Below are positions 45,531 to 54,706 of a stretch of DNA of 64,000 nucleotides, piece after piece. The stretch lies in the NCBI GenBank assembly GCA_022701275.1, contig CP031740.1:5469001-5533000 (forward strand), read 5' to 3'. Positions within the stretch are counted from its first letter, which is position 1. The number at the start of each line of letters is the position of its first letter. This stretch comes from Microcoleus vaginatus PCC 9802. Its GTDB lineage: Bacteria; Cyanobacteriota; Cyanobacteriia; Cyanobacteriales; Microcoleaceae. The position numbers and the translations under genes were made by a program. The notes under the pieces are model-generated. The model ran no database searches and was not told the origin of the DNA. It worked only from the letters and a program-made list of their open reading frames with translations.

Positions 45531-47546
45531 ATGGCTGTTGCAACCCAATCACTCGAAGAACTCTGCATCAACTCTATCCGCTTTTTGGCCATCGATGCGG
45601 TAGAAAAAGCAAAATCAGGACACCCGGGACTGCCGATGGGCGCTGCCCCTATGGCCTTTGTGCTGTGGGATCGGTTCATGCGGTTCAACCCCAAAAACCC
45701 CAAGTGGTTTAATCGCGATCGCTTCGTCCTCTCCGCCGGCCACGGCTGTATGCTACAGTACGCCCTCCTGTACTTGACCGGCTACGAGAGCGTCACCATC
45801 GACGACATCAAGCAATTTCGCCAGTGGGAATCCAGAACCCCCGGACACCCCGAAAACTTCATGACCGAAGGCGTAGAAGTTACCACCGGCCCCCTGGGAC
45901 AAGGAATTGCTAATGGCGTCGGTTTGGCAATGGCAGAAGCTCACCTCGCTGCTAAGTTTAACAAGCCCGACCACACAATTGTTGACCACTACACCTATGT
46001 AATTTTGGGTGACGGCTGCCACATGGAAGGTGTTTCTGCCGAAGCTTGTTCTTTGGCCGGACACCTCGGACTCGGCAAATTAATTGCCTTGTACGATGAC
46101 AATCACATTTCTATTGAAGGCGACACAAGCTTGGCCTTTACTGAAGATGTGGGCAAGCGTTTTGAAGCTTACAACTGGCACGTTATTACAGTAGACAATA
46201 CCGCTCTAGACGAAGATACTAACCTAGAAGCAGTTCACAAAGCTATTGAAGAAGCCAAAAAAGTCACGGACAAACCGTCCATGATTAAAGTCCGCACCGT
46301 CATTGGTTACGGTTCTCCAAACAAGCGCAATTCCTACAGTGCTCACGGTGCTGCTTTGGGTACCGATGAAGTGCAAGCAACTCGCGATTTCTTGAAGTGG
46401 GAACACGCACCGTTTGAGATTCCTGAGGATGCTTTGTCACACTTCCGCAAAGCAGTCGAACGAGGCGCTCAAGCTGAGCAAGAATGGCAGAAAGCTTTTG
46501 ATGCTTATAAAGCAGCATATCCTGCAGAAGCTGCAGAATATGAGCGCACGGTTGCCGGCAAACTTCCTGAAGGTTGGGATAAAGTTTTGCCGACATACAA
46601 CCCGGAAGATAAGGCAGATTCGACTCGGAATCATTCTGGAAAATGTTTGAATGCTTTGGCAGGTGTCCTACCTGAATTGATCGGGGGTTCCGCTGACTTG
46701 GCATCTTCTAACATGACTTTGCTCAAGGGTGAAAAAGACTTCCAAAAAGGTCAGTACGAAGGACGTAACCTGCGCTTTGGTGTGCGGGAACACGGCATGG
46801 GTGCGATCGCGAACGGTATGCTTCTGCACGGTGGTTTAATTCCTTACTGCGCCACTTTCTTGGTATTTGCTGACTATATGCGGGGAGCAATTCGCCTCTC
46901 TGCACTATCGGAAGCTGGAGTTATTTACGTAATGACTCACGACTCCGTAGCCTTGGGCGAAGACGGCCCCACTCACCAACCCGTGGAAACCATCGCTTCT
47001 CTGCGAGTAATTCCCGATTTGTTGGTAATGCGCCCTGCGGATGGTAATGAAACATCCGGCGCTTACAAAGTGGCAGTTGAAAGCCGCACTCGCCCAACTT
47101 TAATGGCTTTGTCGCGCCAAAACTTGCCTAACTTAGCTGGAAGCTCGATCGAAGGAACTGCCAAAGGCGCTTACGTTTTGTCTGACGACGGCGGCACTCC
47201 CGACATCATTTTAATCGGCACCGGCGGCGAAACATACCTCTGCGTTGATGCCGCTGAAAAATTGCGCGCCGCAGGCAATAAAGTGCGCGTAGTTTCGATG
47301 CCTTGCTGGGAATTGTTTGACTTACAAGATGCCGCTTACCGCGAATCTGTACTGCCGAAAGCTGTTACTAAACGGTTGGCAGTTGAAGCAGCTTGTAGCT
47401 TCGGCTGGGGACGTTATTTGGGTTCCGAAGGCGACAGCATCAGCATCGACACATTCGGCGCTTCTGCACCGGGCCCCGTTGCTTTAGAAAAGTTTGGCTA
47501 CACCGTTGATAATGTGGTAGCTAAGGCTCAGGCGCTGTTGGGTTAA
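45531..47546 (+). CDS. tktA: Transketolase
   Basis: A 671-residue TPP enzyme of the Calvin and pentose phosphate cycles that moves two-carbon units between sugar phosphates. The TPP domain starts [33 protein letters not shown] and contains the GDGCHMEG...NHISIEG TPP/metal motif. The pyrimidine domain has [16 protein letters not shown] with the catalytic Glu and [16 protein letters not shown]. The C-terminal regulatory domain ends normally. Full length for the family. A strong terminator follows at 47569-47598. Confidence 0.97.
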   Translation: MAVATQSLEELCINSIRFLAIDAVEKAKSGHPGLPMGAAPMAFVLWDRFMRFNPKNPKWFNRDRFVLSAGHGCMLQYALLYLTGYESVTIDDIKQFRQWESRTPGHPENFMTEGVEVTTGPLGQGIANGVGLAMAEAHLAAKFNKPDHTIVDHYTYVILGDGCHMEGVSAEACSLAGHLGLGKLIALYDDNHISIEGDTSLAFTEDVGKRFEAYNWHVITVDNTALDEDTNLEAVHKAIEEAKKVTDKPSMIKVRTVIGYGSPNKRNSYSAHGAALGTDEVQATRDFLKWEHAPFEIPEDALSHFRKAVERGAQAEQEWQKAFDAYKAAYPAEAAEYERTVAGKLPEGWDKVLPTYNPEDKADSTRNHSGKCLNALAGVLPELIGGSADLASSNMTLLKGEKDFQKGQYEGRNLRFGVREHGMGAIANGMLLHGGLIPYCATFLVFADYMRGAIRLSALSEAGVIYVMTHDSVALGEDGPTHQPVETIASLRVIPDLLVMRPADGNETSGAYKVAVESRTRPTLMALSRQNLPNLAGSSIEGTAKGAYVLSDDGGTPDIILIGTGGETYLCVDAAEKLRAAGNKVRVVSMPCWELFDLQDAAYRESVLPKAVTKRLAVEAACSFGWGRYLGSEGDSISIDTFGASAPGPVALEKFGYTVDNVVAKAQALLG

Positions 47547-47568
47547 TAGCAGCAGCATAATTTTTGGT

Positions 47569-47598
47569 GGGGCGGGCTTTGAGCTCGCCCCATTTTTT
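47569..47598 (+). terminator. Rho-independent terminator of transketolase
   Basis: GGGGCGGGC (47569-47577) pairs with GCTCGCCCC (47583-47591), one G-T pair, loop TTTGA, followed by A and six T. Confidence 0.88.
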
Positions 47599-47977
47599 AT
47601 AGAAGAAGGAAGAAGTTCGACAACGGATTCTGTAACGGATGTAACGGATGTAACAGATGGATGGAAGAAGGCTTTAGTTATCTAGGAGAAAAGGCTTTAG
47701 TTATCTAGAAGATAAGGAAGAAGGAAGGAAAAGCTAAAATCTAAAATCTAAAATCGGAATATGGGGTTTCACTTCGTTCTACCCAACCTAGAGCTCGCTA
47801 CAGCTCGCGAATCATTGAGAATTGCTATATTAAGAGTTACGGAAGAAAAACCAGTTTCTACCACAATATTCGGTTTGGCAACGAGGCATCCAACCAGAAA
47901 CCGGGTTTTTAGCCCCCGGTGCGTTCAAGACTGTATCTTTCAAAAATTTGAGATAGGTTATAAGTCATTGGGTTAAA

Positions 47978-48040
47978 TTACCAATTACCAATTCCCGCTT
48001 ACCAATTACCCATTACCCATTACCAATTCTCGATTACCCA
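47978..48040 (+). repeat. Nine-unit heptamer array (TTACCAA/TTACCCA) abutting a start codon
   Basis: Nine 7-bp units in register (variants TTCCCGC and TTCTCGA) end 8 bases before the ATG of the ethylene-receptor-like kinase, occupying the place where a ribosome site would be. Confidence 0.9.
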
Positions 48041-48048
48041 TTCCATTT

Positions 48049-50847
48049 ATGATGATTTGGAAATTTTTAAATCACCTATTATTCACCGGGAATTATATTC
48101 CTCAAGGCTACTGTTACCTTTGGCAGCGAGAGCTAGTCGCGCTCCACATAGTGTCAGACTCTATAATTGCCCTGGCCTACTATTCAATACCGCTATCCCT
48201 AATTTATTTTATCGGTCAGCGAAAAGACTTGCCCTTCCGTAACATCTTTTGGCTGCTTGCAGCCTTTATTATCTCTTGCGGCACTACTCATATAATGGAA
48301 GTTTGGACGCTTTGGCATCCTGTTTATTGGGTTTCTGGCAGTCTGAAAATTATTACCGCCGCGATTTCTGCTTACACCGCTTTTGCATTAATTCCTTTAG
48401 TTCCCCAAGCATTAACTCTCCTCAGTCCAACTCAATTAGGGATGATCGATTCAATACTGCAAAAAGAAATCATTGAGCGCCGAGAAACGGAAGCTCGCTA
48501 TCAAACTTTAACTGAAGCTTCGCCGGTGGGAATATTTTATGCAGATGCTGTAGGAGACTGCTTGTATGTCAACGAGCGCTGGTGTCAAATTTCGGGAATT
48601 ACCTGCGATGAAGCTTTGGGCAAAGGGTGGTTGCAAGGCATTCATCCAGACGACCGCGAGCGGGTTTTTACTGAATGGTATAGCCCCACGCAGGACAAAT
48701 TGCCGTTTAAATCTGAGTACCGCTTTCAAGGTATTAATCACACTCAAATCATTTGGGTATTCGGTCAAGCTGTCGGTCAAATCGGAGAAAAGGGGGAGGT
48801 TAAAAGTTATGTTTGTACTATTACTGATATTACAGAACGCAAGCAGGTAGAAGAGGAAAATCGACTGCTCAATGAAACTCTGGAGCATCGAGTTGCTGAG
48901 CGCACTGCTCAAATTGAAATTTCTAACCAGACATTGCAAAAAGAAATAGCCTACCGCGAAAAAATTGCACTCACTTTGTTGGAATTGACGCAACTGCAAA
49001 ATGCAATTCTTAATAGCGCTAACTACACAATTATTTCTACAGATCCCGACGGTACAATTAAAACATTTAATCGGGCGGCAGAGCAACTTTTAGGTTATTC
49101 GCTAGAAGAAGTGGTCGGAAAAGTCACGTTAGCAATAATTCACGAGCCTCTGGAGATAGCTAAAAGAGCTGAAGTTCTTTCTCAAGAATTGGGAGTGAAA
49201 ATAGAGCCGGGAATTCAAGTATTATTTGCCTTGCCGTGCCGGCAAATAGCTGACGAAAATGAATGGACTTACATTCGCAAAGATGGTTCGCGGTTTCCGG
49301 TACTGCTGTCGGTGACTGCCTTATTTGACAGCAACGGAAATATTAACGGTTTTTTGGGTATCGGCCAGGATATTAGCGATCGCAAACAAGCTGAAAAAGA
49401 GCTGCGCGACCTCACCAGTGCCATGCAAAATGCGGTGGAAGGCATTTCGCGGCTGGATATTGAGGGGCGCTACGTGAATGTTAACCGAGCTTACGCTCAT
49501 AAATGCGGTTACGAACCGGAACAAATGCTTGGCATGAAATGGCAGCTCACCGTACATCCGGGCGATGTTGAGATGATGCTCTCAGCTTATCAGGAAATGC
49601 TAATTTTTGGCAAAGTAGAAGTAGAAGCTAGAGGCGTTCGGAAAAATGGCTCGTCTTTTTACAAGCAATTAACGATGGTAAAAGCTTGCGATGCACAAGG
49701 TATCTTTAACGGTCACCACTGTTTTATGAAAGATATCACCGAGCGCAAACTAACTGAAACAGCTTTGCAGGAAAGCGAATTCAAATACAGGCAAATAGTT
49801 GAATTAGCAGAAGAAGGTATTTGGGTAATTGACAGCAATGCCCTGACAACTTACGTGAACCACGCAATGGCGCGAATGCTCGGCTATAGTGAATTAGAAA
49901 TGTTCGGGCGGTCGATTTTTGATTTTATGGACGAACCGGAAAAACCACAAGCTCTTGATAATGTTGATCGGCGCAAGCAAGGTATTGGTGAACAACACGA
50001 ATTTAAATTCAAAACCAAGGACGGCAAAGATATTTGGACTGATATGTCTACCAGTCCAGTTAGGGACTCCCAGGGGAATTTGCTGTCTTGTTGTGCCTTG
50101 GTTTACAACATTACAGACCGCAAAGAAGCAGAGCAGCAAATGCTGCAACTTACAGAAGATTTGAAGCGTTCCAATGAGGAATTAGAACAATTTGCTTATG
50201 TGGCTTCCCATGATTTGCAAGAACCGCTCCGAGCCGTTACCAGTTACACTCAATTGCTTGCCCAGCGCTATCAAGGAAATTTGGACGATCGCGCAGATAA
50301 GTATATTAATTATATTGTCGATGGCGCCACCAGAATGCAGCAGTTAATTAACGATTTGTTGGCGTATTCGCGCCTGGGAACGAGGGGCCAGGAGTTTGAG
50401 CTGGCCGACTGCAAGGCTGTGGTTAAGCAAACTATGTGCAATTTGCAAATTGCGATCGCCGAAACAAAAGCTGTAATCACCTGCGACGCGATGCCAACCG
50501 TGATGGCGGATGAATTTCAACTGGTGCAATTATTCCAAAATTTGCTCGCCAACAGCATCAAATTTTGTCGCCAAGATATCCCGTTGATTCATATCGCTGC
50601 CTGCAGGCAAGAGAGTGAATGGGTGTTCAGTGTCAGCGATAACGGCATTGGCATCGATCCGCAGTATGCCGATCGCATTTTTATCATTTTTGCGCGCCTG
50701 CACTCCCGTCGCCAATATTCCGGTACTGGTATAGGTTTGGCGATGTGCAAGCGCATTGTTGAACGCCACGGCGGTCGGATCTGGGTGGAATCTCAGGAGG
50801 GAAAAGGAGCGACTTTTTACTTTACTATTCCTATAATTAGTACCTGA
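48049..50847 (+). CDS. Ethylene-receptor-like multi-PAS histidine kinase (ETR1-type sensor)
   Basis: A 932-residue membrane sensor. Residues ~30-120 are three helices matching the ethylene-binding domain of plant ETR1 and cyanobacterial Etr1 (SynEtr1). The residues essential in ETR1 all appear at a constant offset of 12: Asp37, Tyr44, Ile47, Pro48, Ile74, Cys77 and His81 (VSDSIIALAYYSIP, FIISCGTTHIMEVW); Cys77 and His81 would bind the copper cofactor. Four PAS domains follow (~145-275, ~310-450, ~455-575, ~580-705). The HisKA His is 721 (FAYVASHDLQEPLRAV), with HATPase from ~830 (DNGIGID, YSGTGIGLAM). The regulator gene follows 45 bases later, as in the Synechocystis etr1 region. Function in ethylene or light signalling is inference. 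Confidence 0.93.
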   Translation: MMIWKFLNHLLFTGNYIPQGYCYLWQRELVALHIVSDSIIALAYYSIPLSLIYFIGQRKDLPFRNIFWLLAAFIISCGTTHIMEVWTLWHPVYWVSGSLKIITAAISAYTAFALIPLVPQALTLLSPTQLGMIDSILQKEIIERRETEARYQTLTEASPVGIFYADAVGDCLYVNERWCQISGITCDEALGKGWLQGIHPDDRERVFTEWYSPTQDKLPFKSEYRFQGINHTQIIWVFGQAVGQIGEKGEVKSYVCTITDITERKQVEEENRLLNETLEHRVAERTAQIEISNQTLQKEIAYREKIALTLLELTQLQNAILNSANYTIISTDPDGTIKTFNRAAEQLLGYSLEEVVGKVTLAIIHEPLEIAKRAEVLSQELGVKIEPGIQVLFALPCRQIADENEWTYIRKDGSRFPVLLSVTALFDSNGNINGFLGIGQDISDRKQAEKELRDLTSAMQNAVEGISRLDIEGRYVNVNRAYAHKCGYEPEQMLGMKWQLTVHPGDVEMMLSAYQEMLIFGKVEVEARGVRKNGSSFYKQLTMVKACDAQGIFNGHHCFMKDITERKLTETALQESEFKYRQIVELAEEGIWVIDSNALTTYVNHAMARMLGYSELEMFGRSIFDFMDEPEKPQALDNVDRRKQGIGEQHEFKFKTKDGKDIWTDMSTSPVRDSQGNLLSCCALVYNITDRKEAEQQMLQLTEDLKRSNEELEQFAYVASHDLQEPLRAVTSYTQLLAQRYQGNLDDRADKYINYIVDGATRMQQLINDLLAYSRLGTRGQEFELADCKAVVKQTMCNLQIAIAETKAVITCDAMPTVMADEFQLVQLFQNLLANSIKFCRQDIPLIHIAACRQESEWVFSVSDNGIGIDPQYADRIFIIFARLHSRRQYSGTGIGLAMCKRIVERHGGRIWVESQEGKGATFYFTIPIIST

Positions 50848-50892
50848 AGCCTCAAAGTTCAATTTTGTTTTTATACTAAGGATACGCCGATT

Positions 50893-51339
50893 ATGAGCGA
50901 TCGAAGCACTGTTAGACCTATAGAGATTCTGCTGATTGAGGATTCTCCCAGCGATGCCGATTTGGCAATAGAAGTCCTCAATCAGGGTAAAATATTGAAT
51001 AACTTGCATTTTGTGGAGGATGGAGTCGAAGCAATCAAGTTTTTGCGCCGAAAAGAACCCTATCTTAGGGTACCTCGTCCCGATTTGATTTTGCTCGATT
51101 TGCATCTGCCAAAAAAAAGCGGTATTGAAGTGCTAGAAGAAATTAAAACTGACCCAACCTTAAAATTAATTCCTGTAGTGATTCTCAGCACTTCAGCAGC
51201 TCCAGAAGATATTTTTAAGTCCTACTCGCTCCACGCCAACTGTTACATAACCAAGCCGGTAGACTTCGTAGAATTTACTAAAGTAGTCAGGTTAATTGAG
51301 GACTTCTGGCTGGCCGTCGTCAAACTTCCTCTAAATTAA
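50893..51339 (+). CDS. Rcp1-like single-domain response regulator
   Basis: A 148-residue receiver with no output domain. Acidic pocket Glu16-Asp17, phospho-accepting Asp69 (PDLILLDLHLPKKSG), and the LSTSAAPEDI and CYITKPVDF segments place it in the Rcp1/phytochrome-partner family. It lies 45 bases after the ethylene-receptor-like kinase and is its probable phosphorylation partner, fitting the HDLQEPLR-type HisKA of that kinase. Relatives act by dimerising or binding targets rather than by DNA binding. Confidence 0.94.
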   Translation: MSDRSTVRPIEILLIEDSPSDADLAIEVLNQGKILNNLHFVEDGVEAIKFLRRKEPYLRVPRPDLILLDLHLPKKSGIEVLEEIKTDPTLKLIPVVILSTSAAPEDIFKSYSLHANCYITKPVDFVEFTKVVRLIEDFWLAVVKLPLN

Positions 51340-51384
51340 ACGAACAGATGCTTTGCTTATGAGCGCTCTAAAAACTTTTAACCT

Positions 51385-51797
51385 ATGGAAATTTGGGTGG
51401 TGGATGATTCGCTCAGCGATGCTGAATGGACTTTATAAAAGCTGCCGACCAGCCAATTTTTAACAATTTGCAAATAGTATAAAATATGGTATAAGCAATA
51501 ATTTGATTGAATAAAGCAGGCTTTTCTGTTCGCCTTCTCGTCCCAATTTAATTCTGCTTAACTTGATTGTGCATAAAAAAATGGTTGGAAATATTAATAG
51601 AAATCAACTCAGCACTCAAGTTAAAAATGATTCCAGTGGTAATTATGACAACCTCAGCAGCCGATGAAGAGATGCTCAAGTTTTATGCCCTGTCAGCCCG
51701 GTGCTACATCACTAAGCCTATAGATTTTAGTCAAGTCGCTAAGCTGGTGAGATGGATTAAGGATTGGTGGCTGGTGGTGGTGACAGTTCCCAAATAA
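51385..51797 (+). pseudogene. Decayed second copy of the Rcp1-like response regulator
   Basis: From ATG 51385 the frame reads MEIWVVDDSLSDAEWTL, then TAA at 51436, then KAADQPIFNNLQIV and another stop, aligning with DADLAIEVLNQGKILNNLHFV of the intact regulator upstream. Further on, about 51538-51580, SRPNLILLNLIVHKK matches PRPDLILLDLHLPKK but with the phospho-Asp changed to Asn and in another frame. The last 77 codons (51567-51797, SALKLKMIPVVIMTTSAADEEMLKFYALSARCYITKPIDF) match the C-terminal half. Several stops, a frameshift and loss of the phosphate acceptor make it a pseudogene from a tandem duplication. Confidence 0.88.
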
Positions 51798-51888
51798 TAA
51801 TTTTCAAGTTGAAAATGGCATGGGAAAGCGGAAAAGTTTAACCTAAGATTGGTAGAGTAAAAATTTTACAGTCAAAAACGTCTAAGCT

Positions 51889-53391
51889 ATGTGGATTAAA
51901 ATTCTGTTAGTAGAAGACAATCCTGCTGATGCTGATTTGCTTGCAGAACTGTTAGAAGTATCTGTGGGTGTCGAGTGGGAACTGGTGTCTGTTGAGTTCC
52001 TGCATGAGGCGATCGCACAACTGTGTAAACAACCCTTTGATGTAGTTTTGCTCGACCTTTCTTTGCCCGACAGTCGCGGTTTGGAAACGCTAACTCGCCT
52101 GCGAGAAGTTGCTCCGGATGTGCCAATGGTGGTAATGACAGGCTTGGACGATGAGGCGATCGCCCTCGAATCAGTTCGCTTGGGAGCTCAAGACTATATT
52201 GTTAAAGGTCAAATTACTACTCAATTATTAGTGCGGACGATCCGCTACGCGATCGAACGCTCTCAAACCTTTCAAATGCTGCGGGAAAGCGAGCGCCGCT
52301 TTCGGGCGATTTTTGACTCATCATTTCAGCTAACCAAGCTGCTGACTCCCGAAGGAATTGTGCTGGAAGTGAACGAGACAACCCTCGATTTTGCCGGATT
52401 GCGATCGGAGGGTATTGTGGGCCGCCCGATGTGGGAAATGGCGATTTGGGCCCAGTCGCCACAGGTTTCCGAACAATTGCAATGCGCGATCGGCAAAGCA
52501 AGTCGTGGCGAGTTTTTCCGCAGCGAAATCGACTTGTTAGGCAAAAGTGGCCAAATTATGACCGTTGATTTCTCACTGAAACCTGTTAAAAATGAAACAG
52601 GACAAGTTTTGCTGCTGATTGCGGAAGCCCGTGACATTAGCGATCGTAAACGAGCAGAAGCGGAAATTCTCAAAGCCCTCGCACGAGAAAAGGAACTTTC
52701 AGAACTGCGAGCTAAATTTGTCACAATGGTTTCCCACGAGTTCCGCACACCTTTGACAACCATCCAATTTTCCGCTGGATTGCTGCAAGATTACAGTTCT
52801 CAGTGGTCCCAAGATAAAAAATCTACTCATTTTGTGCGGATTCAATTAGCAATTAAACGCATGACAGAGTTATTAGAAGATATCCTCGTAATTGGCAAAA
52901 TCGAAGCCAATACCTTGCAGTTTCAACCGGTTTCCTTAAACCTCGAAAAATTTTGCCGTCAACTGGTAGAAGAGCAGCAGCTCAACGACAGCAACCAACA
53001 CCCGATCGCCTTTCAATATGAAGGCGGCAACTGCGAGGCTCAAATGGATGAAAAACTGCTGCAGCAAATCTTGGGAAATGTCCTCTCAAATGCCATCAAA
53101 TATTCCCCCGTCGGCAGTACAGTTTCCTTGCACCTCAACTGTCAAAACCAAGAAGCTGTTTTCCAAGTTCAAGACCAGGGCATCGGCATTCCCCAAGCCG
53201 ATCGAGAGCGGATATTAGAAACTTTTTACCGAGCTACAAATGTCGGCACTATTTCGGGAACCGGTCTCGGTTTAGCAATTGTGAAGAGGGCTGTGGAACT
53301 TCACGCCGGCCAACTCGCGATCGACAGTCAAGAAGGAAAAGGCACAACTTTCACTATTACCTTGCCTCTAATTTGCCCTCCCAATCAATAA
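51889..53391 (+). CDS. REC-PAS-histidine kinase
   Basis: A 500-residue soluble protein. N-terminal receiver with Asp56 (FDVVLLDLSLPDSRG) and the ending AQDYIVKGQI; PAS at ~135-265 (SERRFRAIFDSSFQLTKLLTPEG...EARDISDRKRAE). HisKA has the His in FVTMVSHEFRTPLTTIQF, and HATPase carries the N box (NVLSNAIKYSPVGS), G1 (DQGIGIPQ) and G2 (GTGLGLAI). This REC-first layout usually receives a phosphate from another kinase and relays onward, so it may sit downstream of the ethylene-receptor-like kinase. It is about 90 bases after the regulator pseudogene, on the same strand. Confidence 0.92.
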   Translation: MWIKILLVEDNPADADLLAELLEVSVGVEWELVSVEFLHEAIAQLCKQPFDVVLLDLSLPDSRGLETLTRLREVAPDVPMVVMTGLDDEAIALESVRLGAQDYIVKGQITTQLLVRTIRYAIERSQTFQMLRESERRFRAIFDSSFQLTKLLTPEGIVLEVNETTLDFAGLRSEGIVGRPMWEMAIWAQSPQVSEQLQCAIGKASRGEFFRSEIDLLGKSGQIMTVDFSLKPVKNETGQVLLLIAEARDISDRKRAEAEILKALAREKELSELRAKFVTMVSHEFRTPLTTIQFSAGLLQDYSSQWSQDKKSTHFVRIQLAIKRMTELLEDILVIGKIEANTLQFQPVSLNLEKFCRQLVEEQQLNDSNQHPIAFQYEGGNCEAQMDEKLLQQILGNVLSNAIKYSPVGSTVSLHLNCQNQEAVFQVQDQGIGIPQADRERILETFYRATNVGTISGTGLGLAIVKRAVELHAGQLAIDSQEGKGTTFTITLPLICPPNQ

Positions 53392-53515
53392 CAACTGAAT
53401 TCTCAACTATACATATCTCCTACTTAACCATTAATTAAGCGCCTAACAAACAAACTTATCAAGTGTCTGAACCCAGAATTTTCCAAGAAACTACTAACTA
53501 AAAGGAGCTATCACC

Positions 53516-54604
53516 GTGGCTAAGATTTTGGTAATAGAAGACGAAGAAGCGATTAGAGAGAATATTTTAGAGTTGCTGGAAGCCGAGAATTTTGAAGGAA
53601 TAGGAGCGATTAACGGCAAAGTCGGCATCAAATTGGCGATCGAAAAAATCCCGGATTTAATTTTGTGCGACATGATGATGCCGGAAGTAGACGGTCACGG
53701 CGTCATCAAAGCTTTGCGCTCCGAACCCTTGACTGCCACAATTCCCTTTATTTTCCTCACAGCCAAAGCCGATAAAATTGACGTTCGCACGGGCATGGAA
53801 CTGGGAGCTGACGATTACATTACTAAGCCGTGTACGCCGCAAGAACTGCTAAAAGCCATTGCTATTAGACTTGAAAAACAAAAAACAATTAGCCGACAAT
53901 CTCAAAAGACGCTAGACGAATTACGCACTAATATTAGTATGTCGCTGCCCCACGAATTGCGGACTCCTCTGAATGCAATCCTGGGTTTTTCTGAGCTGAT
54001 TCTGTCAGAATATCAGGTCTTAGAGGAATCAGATATTTTAGAGATGATCGGTCAAATTCAAACTTCCGGTCATCGCTTGTATCGACTGATTCAGAACTTT
54101 TTGCTGTATGCAGAACTGGAGATAGCAGCCACAAATCCCGAACTGCTAAAGGAGATGCGAAATAGCGAATTTAGCTGTGTAAAGTCTTTGCTGAGTCAAA
54201 AAGCGCGGCAGCAAGCAAAACACGCGAATAGAACCGACGATTTACAATTAAACTTGCAAGATTCGTCAGTAGCTATGGATTCTGTCAGACTCGCAAAAAT
54301 TGTTGAAGAATTATTGGACAATGCCTTCAAATTTTCTTTAGAAGGAACACCGATTTTATTAAGCACTTTCGTCGAAAATCAGACTTTTATTCTGTCTGTC
54401 AAAGACAAAGGCCGCGGCATGACTGCCGATCAGATTGCACAGCTAGAAGCTTACAGGCAGTTCGATCGCAAACTTTACCAACAAGCAGGTTTGGGATTGG
54501 GGCTGGCTATTGTTCAACGCCTTGTAGAATTGCACGGAGGAGAATTTAAAATAGAAAGTTTACCGCAGCAAGAAACCATAGTTTGCGTTTCCCTGCCTGT
54601 CTAA
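53516..54604 (+). CDS. REC-histidine kinase hybrid
   Basis: A 362-residue protein from GTG 53516, with AAAGGAG ten bases upstream. Receiver at ~1-125 with Asp52 (PDLILCDMMMPEVDG) and LTAKADKIDVRTGMELGADDYITKP. HisKA has the His in SMSLPHELRTPLNAILGFSEL, and HATPase has the N box (VEELLDNAFKFSLEG), G1 (DKGRGM) and G2 (GLGLGLAI). No sensor domain is present. Small REC-HK proteins of this kind act as relay kinases. It closes the plus-strand part of the signalling island. Confidence 0.92.
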   Translation: MAKILVIEDEEAIRENILELLEAENFEGIGAINGKVGIKLAIEKIPDLILCDMMMPEVDGHGVIKALRSEPLTATIPFIFLTAKADKIDVRTGMELGADDYITKPCTPQELLKAIAIRLEKQKTISRQSQKTLDELRTNISMSLPHELRTPLNAILGFSELILSEYQVLEESDILEMIGQIQTSGHRLYRLIQNFLLYAELEIAATNPELLKEMRNSEFSCVKSLLSQKARQQAKHANRTDDLQLNLQDSSVAMDSVRLAKIVEELLDNAFKFSLEGTPILLSTFVENQTFILSVKDKGRGMTADQIAQLEAYRQFDRKLYQQAGLGLGLAIVQRLVELHGGEFKIESLPQQETIVCVSLPV

Positions 54605-54706
54605 AAAATGATTATACCAGTTTCAAAAAAAATGTAACTGTAGGCAAACTCCAACCATTATGGAATAAATCCTGCTCAATTCTAAACTCTAAAATTTAAA
54701 ATTGTA

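Larger units (their letters stand above)
47547..48048. other. 502-base repeat-rich spacer before the ethylene-receptor-like kinase
   Basis: Beyond the terminator it is almost wholly repeats: GGAAGAA-type purine runs, a reverse copy of the CCGTTACA repeat (about 47611-47660), two GGCTTTAGTTATCTAG copies (47668 and 47693, the same motif as at 24751), a TAAAATC array (47735-47755) and a TTACCAA/TTACCCA array (47978-48040). No gene is seen. Confidence 0.75.

Noticed and set aside
47761..47976. 71-codon open frame in the repeat-rich spacer
   Set aside because: It has no ribosome site and crosses dispersed repeat sequence (AGAAACCGGGTTT type).
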